From assembly GCA_009602735.1 (NCBI GenBank), contig WELA01007602.1:104376-168375 (forward strand): DNA of 64,000 bases. Reading direction: 5' to 3'. How positions within the stretch are numbered: position 1 is the first letter of the stretch; each line of letters opens with the position of its first letter. The notes under the pieces were generated by a model. That model saw only the letters and a program-made list of their open reading frames with translations, ran no database searches and was not told the origin of the DNA. The position numbers were made by a program, and so were the translations under genes. This stretch comes from Mesotaenium endlicherianum. Its lineage: Eukaryota > Streptophyta > Zygnematophyceae > Zygnematales > Mesotaeniaceae. This document shows, piece after piece, positions 55,318 through 64,000 of this stretch.

Positions 55318-58300
55318 ATGGCAGAGAAGAATAAAACGACAAAAACAAGGGGTGGACAGACAGTCTCAGAAGAGCCAGTGGGTGAAGTGCAGCATCCCAA
55401 AGCCACCAGATCACAACGTGGGGCCTTGAAGGAGCAAGCTGCCATTGTGTCTGAGGTAGGTCTAGTGACAGTAACACCTCTTTCTGTGTCCTGCACATGC
55501 ACACCATTTTAGGTCACAAGGGGAAACCGCTGCTTATTTGTCGGTGCCAGGCAGTTCCTACCTGTCCCTCACATGAGTTGTACCCTTTCTCTCGCTTATG
55601 GTAAGAAGCGCTGTACTCCACTGCAGGTCAAAGCACAGGACAGCGAAGAGCCGCCTGCAGGAGTGGCTACGTCACCCGCCGCCAAGAAGGCTGAGACTGT
55701 CGAGGGGGCAGCGGCAAGTCCAGCACCAGAGCAGGGAGGCAAGCTGTTTGAGATCTTGTCGTCAGTAGCGGGTGAGGCGCTTCAAGTCGGCTCACCTGAA
55801 GCACAAGGGGTTAAGATGACAGAAAACAGAGTAGAGGGCAAGGAGGGGGACACAGGCCCCGAGGATGCTGTGAGTGCAAAGCCAGCTGGCGGAGATTCGC
55901 TTGTTGAGCCTGCCAGTGGACCTGAAGTTGCAGAGGTGCAGGTAGGCAGCGAAGGTTCCAAGGAAGAAAAAGCAGAGACCGAGCAGTCTATGGTAGGCGC
56001 TAATGGCCTGCTGGACGGGCCAAATGGCGAGGAAGGGGAGGCACCCGTCACTGAGATAGGCGGCGGCAAGGGGAAGGAGAGTTGCGAGAGCAAAGCAGAG
56101 CCAGTTGAGGCCAATGGTGAGGTGAATGGAGGCGTGGAGGCAGGGGCCAAGCCGAGTGCCCCTTTAGGGCCTTCGACAGCTGTAGAGCCTGGTGTAGCCA
56201 TGGTGGATGCTGCAGCTGAGCCACCTGTAGTGGTGGCAGCTGTCGTCAAAGAGGAGTCTGCTTCAGTCAAAGAAGAGTCAACCGTGGTCCTTGTTGCCCC
56301 CCCTGAGGGAGGCACCTCTTCAGCAGAGACCGTGGTGGCAGTGGCAGAGGCAGTGGTCTCCAAAGAGCTGGTAGCACCAGACGCAGCAGAAGTGGTGACG
56401 GTGACAGCTGCTGCTGTGGTTGAGCTTGCACCCCCCACGCCACCTGTTGTGGGGCAGAGTGGCTCTGCCGCTGGAGCGGACAGTGATAGAAGCATACAGG
56501 GCGAGCCCGCAGCAGAGGATGGCACAGCTGCAGCAGCAGCACCGCCTCTTGTTGCTGTTGCCGGCATGGCTGCGGCAACTGTGCCAGCTGTGGCTGCTAC
56601 TGACACTGGTGGGGAGGGCAGCTTCATGGAGGCCCTGCAGGACGCCATCCAGCCGCTGTCAGGTGGCGTGCTTTTGAATGGGACAGCTGGCGACACTGCG
56701 ATGCCCGACATTGCTGCGGTGGGAGAGGGAGTGAGTGGCAGCGTGCAGGAACTCGAGTTGCACGCCGAGGCAGCGGGGGGAAGCGTGCAGGAGGAGCAGC
56801 ACCACTTTGCGGCGGAGCTCATGGCAGCTCCCATGCAGAACGACGAGGAGGAGGAGGACATTGACATCCTGGACGTGGACGAGGAGGAGGAGGCAAAGGT
56901 GAAGGAGGCCATGGGGGTGGGCGTGGGCGTGGGCGTGGCGGGCGAGGAGTACAACCCCGAGGACGGCCTGGGCGGGCTAGAGCCAGAGTACGGCGCAAAC
57001 GGCATGGGGCAAATGGGGGGGGGCAGCTCGCTGGAGCACGGGGGGGCAGGGGACGAGGCCATGCTGGAGGAGGGCAAGCCAGGTGGCATGGACGCAGAGG
57101 ACGATGGAGAGGAGGGCGGGGACAGCAAGGACGAGAGGAAGCCCATGATGGCCTTGCGGCACAAGCGCAAGCTGGAGGACGAGCAGCACCCCGGCGTGGG
57201 TAAGCCGCCACCGCCGCCTCGGGCGCGCCCTATGCTCTGCCCTTTCAGGCATGCCGCGGTTGCGGCTGTCCGTCTGGCGGCTCTTGCTGTGACTGGGCAT
57301 TGATTGCTCTGGATGCGGGTGGTCTTTTGGGGGAGTTGGGCTGGGGGGCATTTTGACATCCGGGGTTTCTTGTGTGCCTGCCCACCTAGGAGGTTGTATA
57401 AGGAATTAGCAGTGTGTTGAGGAGATGGTCTTAGCAAAGTGGGTCTGGTGGTGGCCCTATATGCACAAGCAGAGAGGGTTGTGATCCGTGGGCGTGAGGC
57501 TCAGGCTCGGGCAAGAGAGCTAGCTGTGTGAGCGAGATGACCGAAACGATTCCAACTGCCACCCCTCCTGGAAAGCATGCAAGCAACCATCAACTTGCAT
57601 ATGCTGCAGAAGCCTCTCATGAGCTTTACAATCATCAACTTTCAAATACAAATGAATTCACGTGCATCCGGGGGCCAACTGCGAAGTGCCCACCTGTCCG
57701 TCCATGGGTCCAGTGGTATGCTCGATGCTGCTTGCAGCTGCCCCCATTTTAAGCCTCTTGTGCTCTTTGGGAGAGTACGGCAGGGGCAGCTTAGGCCTTT
57801 TGGGGACTGAAGGCTTCCTGCTGTTGTGGATCGCAGCTCTGACGTAGGTGCTGGTGGCACGGGCGATGGCACCCACTTAAGAAGCTCTTACTTGATATCT
57901 TAATATCCCGGAGCGGAAACCCTCATCTTGCAACCTCAACGTGAGCAATGTACCTCAAGCTCTTGATCTCTGCGCCTGGGTCAGTATTGGAGTCGAGGAA
58001 CGGCGTCGGCCATACGATACACCACCTTGCATTGGTCCTGTCAGGTGGAGAGGCAGAGCAGAGGTCATCTGACGGGAAAAGTGGAGTCCACCACGTGGGG
58101 GAGGGGCTGCGACAGCTGGCGACGTGGAGGCGAGCCAGAGGCGCACGCGCCAGCGGACGGCGCGGCCCCCCCCGCAAAAGAAGAAGCGCGCGGAGGCGTC
58201 AGACGAGGCCCAGCTGTCGTCGCTCACCATTGACATCGACCAGCTCCACGCGGAGGCGCTGGCGGACGCCGAGGACGCCGCCGCAGTCGCTGCCGGCGAG

Positions 58301-58343
58301 GGCGGCGGCGAGCCGCCCGCTGCCGCTGCCAAGCTCCGCCGCG
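55318..58343 (+). CDS. Acidic, disordered protein of unknown function, copy 1 (lacks last exon)
   Basis: Three exons in consistent phase: 55318-55455 (MAEKNKTTKTRGG start), 55627-57199 and 58116-58343, giving about 646 residues. Exon 2 is rich in Glu, Ala, Val and Gly with repeated AAxxPP/VV segments. It ends in an acidic patch (NDEEEEDIDILDVDEEEEAK) followed by a basic one (LRHKRKLEDEQ). Exon 3 is basic (RRTRQRTARPPPQKKKRAE) and then has a short helical segment (LSSLTIDIDQLHAEALADAE). The mixed charge and Lys/Arg clusters suggest a nuclear, chromatin-associated role, but this is inference and no domain is recognised. Copy 1 has a good donor at 58344 but no following exon before the repeat junction at 58598, so it is incomplete as assembled. 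Confidence 0.72.
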
Positions 58344-58576
58344 GTGCGTGCCTCTCGTGCGCTCGCGTGCGTGGGTTTCTGGGCCTGGGTTCGCTGTGTA
58401 GAGGGACCGAGCTCGTGCATGCACGCCCACCCGCCCATGTGCACGCCTGTGCATGCATGCAAGCAGAGTCCCTCGCTTGTTTCTAATGGCGGCCCAGAAA
58501 GGGTGTGTAAGAGGCCGCTTCTGGGGAAGCGAACGAGGTTGTGGCGAGTGAGAGGGCAGGTGCTTGCGCTTGCACC

Positions 58577-58598
58577 GGGGGGGGGGGGGGGGGGGGGN
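58577..58598. other. 21-G homopolymer plus N at the repeat junction
   Basis: Twenty-one G residues (58577-58597) and one N (58598) separate unique sequence after copy 1 from the first base of copy 2. G-runs also flank the larger gaps, so this looks like a contig end. Confidence 0.95.
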
Positions 58599-61500
58599 AT
58601 CTGCTCACGATTTGCTTTCGACAGCTCGTGACTATGAGGTCTTGTCACCTGGATTTCACTGAAGCTGACTTCAAGTAGCATTTGTGGCAAGTTGTGTCAT
58701 GTATATATACACCTACCAAGATCTACGCTTGCACATATTTACATGTCGTATATACATTCAAGTGTGTCTGCGAGAAAGACGGACAAGCTGAAGGCAAACA
58801 GCATGGCCGTTGTACACCACTGGTACATCGCGTGTTAAACTCCTTGCGTGGGTACATTATGTACAGTTCACACTGGTTCACACCAGTTCAGACCAGTTCA
58901 CACACGAGTATTGAAGAGCAGACTACAGCCGTACACGACAATTAGTCAAACGTCAACAAACAAATTTGCTCCTCATCATTGTCATCAAGCATCATCAAGC
59001 ATCAACGAGCATCCATCAAGCTGCCTTGAGCCCCTACTGATCTATAGCGTAGGTACTGCTTAATAGAATATTGCTGCTACCTTATGTTACATTGGCACAA
59101 ATTAGCTCAAATACGTCTTAGCTGCTGCCGCCGTTGCTGCCGTCTATTTTGGTCTACGGTAGCCGATAAGAGAATAGTTCGAGAAAGAAACTCTTCGCCG
59201 TTGCAGACTTCACGACTAAAGTAATATACTTTTCCCCATTAGTTGCTTTATATAGTTCAGGACATGACGTCGAGAACTGGATAAAGCGGACCCCCGCGGT
59301 CGTAACCTCTAGGCAGTTTTTTAGCCGCTTACGAATTAGGTGACTCGTTTGCATGTACGAGCTGGCGAATCGCGACAGCCACGCATGTTTTTGCGAATAT
59401 CTGGCATCTGTAGGCTTCAACTTGCCCCCGCTATGTGCTACGGAGTGCCTGTCGAGGGGTTTTGGTTGTCTTTGTTGGAGGTGGACGCCATAGCCACAGT
59501 TGGGTAGAAGGTTTCAGATTTCTCTTCGCTAGAGAGGTAGAAGGTTTCTGCACACAAGAGAGGCTTATGGTATTAGTCAGGGGGTTTTGCATGACCATTT
59601 TCGATTTGAACGTTCCAAAAGTTTTTGGAACCTCCACCTGTCAGATTAAGAGTCCATTATAAGTCAACACAGTTGTTCTTCAAGTCCAAGTGTCAGGACA
59701 TTGTCAATACATGGTGGCAAGGTGTCGCAACTTTAAAAAGGTAACATAGTCTTAGAGTAGACACTCTCAGTTCTTAGTAACTTGAAGAAAGTAGTGGGAC
59801 CTTTGCTTTCATGGCGTGTAGTGGGTTACAGCACAGCCTACCTCATGGAATCTCCTTCTATACCTATCAGAAGCATAAGTCATTTAAGAATACATATCTT
59901 TAAGCCTCACATAGTAGGCAAGCCCATGCACTAGTCCTAGATTGTGTGGTTGCTCCTATCGCTTAGATTGTCTTTACGCTTGAAGCACTTAGAAATCCGG
60001 GTGGAAGGGAAACCTTGAGTGTCTCGGTTGAAAACCAGGTGTTAAGAGGTCCTTTTCCGTGATAGCTTATGTGGCCCGCACAGTCCTGGTTTCACTGTTG
60101 TGTCCTCTTGTGCACCTGTAAGCAGTATCACTTTAAAGGCTGGGACCTCATCAATAGACCATTTTAAGCAGTAGAAGGCATGTTACGTCACCATTAGGGT
60201 TCCTGTTGCACTATAACGTGTCAACTAGAACAAGGCAGTAAAAACACATTTACGTGTGATGCCTAGCAACTTTCTCCAAGTATGCATGTCCAATGAAGGC
60301 AGAATTGTGGCAGCATCGCTGCCCGTTGTGAGCTTTGTAGTAAGATTGAAAGGTGGGCCTAAATGCTCCTACTATGAATAGTCCGGTGAAGGTCTATGAG
60401 AACTACACTCTTCAGGGTGGAATGAAGTAGCAAAGGCCACACTAGCACTGCTACTTCTACTGCAGTTATATACTCGAGCTACCAGCTACAAATGGACCAA
60501 TTTGGTTGACACACACGCTTCTTCGACTACCCGCATGCTCATGGTTGACCATCGGAAAGTCCACTTGCAGAGCAGTGTGCTCCTTATAACCATTGAAAGA
60601 GAGCCTTTTGATTAACGCATTTCAAGCAGATGGGCGTTGTGGGGAGGGCACAGCAAAGGTAGGCCCTTTTCAGGCCAGGCCCTGATTTGTGATGGCAGAG
60701 AAGAATAAAACGACAAAAACAAGGGGTGGACAGACAGTCTCAGAAGAGCCAGTGGGTGAAGTGCAGCATCCCAAAGCCACCAGATCACAACGTGGGGCCT
60801 TGAAGGAGCAAGCTGCCATTGTGTCTGAGGTAGGTCTAGTGACAGTAACACCTCTTTCTGTGTCCTGCACATGCACACCATTTTAGGTCACAAGGGGAAA
60901 CCGCTGCTTATTTGTCGGTGCCAGGCAGTTCCTACCTGTCCCTCACATGAGTTGTACCCTTTCTCTCGCTTATGGTAAGAAGCGCTGTACTCCACTGCAG
61001 GTCAAAGCACAGGACAGCGAAGAGCCGCCTGCAGGAGTGGCTACGTCACCCGCCGCCAAGAAGGCTGAGACTGTCGAGGGGGCAGCGGCAAGTCCAGCAC
61101 CAGAGCAGGGAGGCAAGCTGTTTGAGATCTTGTCGTCAGTAGCGGGTGAGGCGCTTCAAGTCGGCTCACCTGAAGCACAAGGGGTTAAGATGACAGAAAA
61201 CAGAGTAGAGGGCAAGGAGGGGGACACAGGCCCCGAGGATGCTGTGAGTGCAAAGCCAGCTGGCGGAGATTCGCTTGTTGAGCCTGCCAGTGGACCTGAA
61301 GTTGCAGAGGTGCAGGTAGGCAGCGAAGGTTCCAAGGAAGAAAAAGCAGAGACCGAGCAGTCTATGGTAGGCGCTAATGGCCTGCTGGACGGGCCAAATG
61401 GCGAGGAAGGGGAGGCACCCGTCACTGAGATAGGCGGCGGCAAGGGGAAGGAGAGTTGCGAGAGCAAAGCAGAGCCAGTTGAGGCCAATGGTGAGGTGAA

Positions 61501-63881
61501 TGGAGGCGTGGAGGCAGGGGCCAAGCCGAGTGCCCCTTTAGGGCCTTCGACAGCTGTAGAGCCTGGTGTAGCCATGGTGGATGCTGCAGCTGAGCCACCT
61601 GTAGTGGTGGCAGCTGTCGTCAAAGAGGAGTCTGCTTCAGTCAAAGAAGAGTCAACCGTGGTCCTTGTTGCCCCCCCTGAGGGAGGCACCTCTTCAGCAG
61701 AGACCGTGGTGGCAGTGGCAGAGGCAGTGGTCTCCAAAGAGCTGGTAGCACCAGACGCAGCAGAAGTGGTGACGGTGACAGCTGCTGCTGTGGTTGAGCT
61801 TGCACCCCCCACGCCACCTGTTGTGGGGCAGAGTGGCTCTGCCGCTGGAGCGGACAGTGATAGAAGCATACAGGGCGAGCCCGCAGCAGAGGATGGCACA
61901 GCTGCAGCAGCAGCACCGCCTCTTGTTGCTGTTGCCGGCATGGCTGCGGCAACTGTGCCAGCTGTGGCTGCTACTGACACTGGTGGGGAGGGCAGCTTCA
62001 TGGAGGCCCTGCAGGACGCCATCCAGCCGCTGTCAGGTGGCGTGCTTTTGAATGGGACAGCTGGCGACACTGCGATGCCCGACATTGCTGCGGTGGGAGA
62101 GGGAGTGAGTGGCAGCGTGCAGGAACTCGAGTTGCACGCCGAGGCAGCGGGGGGAAGCGTGCAGGAGGAGCAGCACCACTTTGCGGCGGAGCTCATGGCA
62201 GCTCCCATGCAGAACGACGAGGAGGAGGAGGACATTGACATCCTGGACGTGGACGAGGAGGAGGAGGCAAAGGTGAAGGAGGCCATGGGGGTGGGCGTGG
62301 GCGTGGGCGTGGCGGGCGAGGAGTACAACCCCGAGGACGGCCTGGGCGGGCTAGAGCCAGAGTACGGCGCAAACGGCATGGGGCAAATGGGGGGGGGCAG
62401 CTCGCTGGAGCACGGGGGGGCAGGGGACGAGGCCATGCTGGAGGAGGGCAAGCCAGGTGGCATGGACGCAGAGGACGATGGAGAGGAGGGCGGGGACAGC
62501 AAGGACGAGAGGAAGCCCATGATGGCCTTGCGGCACAAGCGCAAGCTGGAGGACGAGCAGCACCCCGGCGTGGGTAAGCCGCCACCGCCGCCTCGGGCGC
62601 GCCCTATGCTCTGCCCTTTCAGGCATGCCGCGGTTGCGGCTGTCCGTCTGGCGGCTCTTGCTGTGACTGGGCATTGATTGCTCTGGATGCGGGTGGTCTT
62701 TTGGGGGAGTTGGGCTGGGGGGCATTTTGACATCCGGGGTTTCTTGTGTGCCTGCCCACCTAGGAGGTTGTATAAGGAATTAGCAGTGTGTTGAGGAGAT
62801 GGTCTTAGCAAAGTGGGTCTGGTGGTGGCCCTATATGCACAAGCAGAGAGGGTTGTGATCCGTGGGCGTGAGGCTCAGGCTCGGGCAAGAGAGCTAGCTG
62901 TGTGAGCGAGATGACCGAAACGATTCCAACTGCCACCCCTCCTGGAAAGCATGCAAGCAACCATCAACTTGCATATGCTGCAGAAGCCTCTCATGAGCTT
63001 TACAATCATCAACTTTCAAATACAAATGAATTCACGTGCATCCGGGGGCCAACTGCGAAGTGCCCACCTGTCCGTCCATGGGTCCAGTGGTATGCTCGAT
63101 GCTGCTTGCAGCTGCCCCCATTTTAAGCCTCTTGTGCTCTTTGGGAGAGTACGGCAGGGGCAGCTTAGGCCTTTTGGGGACTGAAGGCTTCCTGCTGTTG
63201 TGGATCGCAGCTCTGACGTAGGTGCTGGTGGCACGGGCGATGGCACCCACTTAAGAAGCTCTTACTTGATATCTTAATATCCCGGAGCGGAAACCCTCAT
63301 CTTGCAACCTCAACGTGAGCAATGTACCTCAAGCTCTTGATCTCTGCGCCTGGGTCAGTATTGGAGTCGAGGAACGGCGTCGGCCATACGATACACCACC
63401 TTGCATTGGTCCTGTCAGGTGGAGAGGCAGAGCAGAGGTCATCTGACGGGAAAAGTGGAGTCCACCACGTGGGGGAGGGGCTGCGACAGCTGGCGACGTG
63501 GAGGCGAGCCAGAGGCGCACGCGCCAGCGGACGGCGCGGCCCCCCCCGCAAAAGAAGAAGCGCGCGGAGGCGTCAGACGAGGCCCAGCTGTCGTCGCTCA
63601 CCATTGACATCGACCAGCTCCACGCGGAGGCGCTGGCGGACGCCGAGGACGCCGCCGCAGTCGCTGCCGGCGAGGGCGGCGGCGAGCCGCCCGCTGCCGC
63701 TGCCAAGCTCCGCCGCGGTGCGTGCCTCTCGTGCGCTCGCGTGCGTGGGTTTCTGGGCCTGGGTTCGCTGTGTAGAGGGACCGAGCTCGTGCATGCACGC
63801 CCACCCGCCCATGTGCACGCCTGTGCATGCATGCAAGCAGAGTCCCTCGCTTGTTTCTAATGGCGGCCCAGAAAGGGTGTG
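58599..63881 (+). repeat. 5,283-bp direct repeat, copy 2
   Basis: Second copy of 53225-58507. It ends at 63881, immediately followed by N (63882) and then sequence that is not present after copy 1. That sequence contains the acceptor and coding start of exon 4. Confidence 0.97.
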
Positions 63882-64000
63882 NGCTGATACTCGCCGCTTG
63901 CGCTGCCCCTGGGTGCTGCTGCTGCAGCCAAGATGGCGAGTGTCAGCAACACGTCGCCGACCGGGTCGCCAGGTGGCAAGACGCCGCTGCAGAAGAAGAA
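60692..64000 (+). CDS. Acidic, disordered protein of unknown function, copy 2 (runs off window)
   Basis: Exons 60692-60829, 61001-62573 and 63490-63717 translate identically to copy 1. A fourth exon starts at 63928, after CTGCTGCTGCAG, and joins in phase (G|CC). It reads AKMASVSNTSPTGSPGGK and a Lys-rich end, and continues past the window edge. About 670 residues are visible. This copy is the better representative of the gene because its downstream exon is present. The intron between exons 3 and 4 contains the N at 63882, so its length and content are unreliable. Confidence 0.72.
63882..63882. other. Single N at the end of copy 2
   Basis: This N marks where copy 2 stops matching copy 1. The following bases (GCTGATACTCGCCGCTTGCG) have no counterpart directly after copy 1. 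It is probably a contig join. Confidence 0.9.

Larger units (their letters stand above)
53225..58507 (+). repeat. 5,283-bp direct repeat, copy 1
   Basis: This segment recurs at 58599-63881 with a constant offset of 5,374 bp. Every reading frame in it has an identical translation at that offset, and I found no difference where I compared the two copies by eye. It contains about 2.1 kb of low-GC upstream sequence plus exons 1-3 of the acidic-protein gene. Copy 1 is followed by 69 bases and a 21-G run, then N. Confidence 0.97.

Noticed and set aside
55782-57437. 551-codon antisense frame, repeated at 61156-62811
   Set aside because: Ser/Pro/Ala/Thr-rich complement of the Glu/Ala/Val exon; the plus strand has good splice sites and phase continuity.

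Overview
The window is nuclear DNA from a green-lineage eukaryote, most likely a green microalga. The genes are dense in GT-AG introns (one probable GC-AG), exons are GC-rich, and introns are full of TG/CA/CG simple repeats and G-homopolymers. The four identifiable proteins resemble land-plant orthologues more than animal or fungal ones. That judgement rests on remembered family sequences; no search was run and the species cannot be named.

Layout, left to right: (1) 531-5703 (+), the 3' half of RRP12 (NUC173 family, ribosome biogenesis), with earlier exons off the left edge. (2) 6915-8354 (-), an intronless secreted or membrane-anchored protein with a GAIN/GPS-like C-terminal region. (3) 9980-21704 (+), a complete 21-exon SEC31 (COPII outer coat), about 1,254 aa. 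An N-gap in it falls inside an intron. (4) 21705-24789, a lower-GC stretch without genes, holding a very degraded possible LTR-retroelement fossil. (5) 24790-36610 (+), a very large SPT20 homologue (SAGA subunit; plant PHL type), about 1,920 aa, with a 615-residue low-complexity exon and a huge glutamine-rich tail. (6) 38664-40449 (+), a two-exon unknown protein with amphipathic-helix repeats and a C-terminal hydrophobic hairpin or anchor. (7) 41431-51845 (-), an 18-exon TMF / golgin-candidate-5 homologue (Golgi coiled-coil tether). (8) 53225-63881, two directly repeated 5,283-bp units 5,374 bp apart, each carrying the first three exons of an acidic, disordered protein of unknown function. Only the second copy continues to a fourth exon, which runs off the right edge. 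The repeat junctions are single Ns, one after a 21-G run, so an unmerged contig overlap is the likeliest explanation.

The genes do not form an operon-like system. They are independent housekeeping genes: ribosome assembly, ER export, chromatin/transcription and Golgi tethering. I found no CRISPR array, defence system, rRNA or tRNA. The most novel material is the three unknown proteins (6915-8354, 38664-40449 and the repeated gene) and the expanded SPT20. All exon models below were built by hand from splice sites, codon phase and protein similarity; within each model the phases are mutually consistent.
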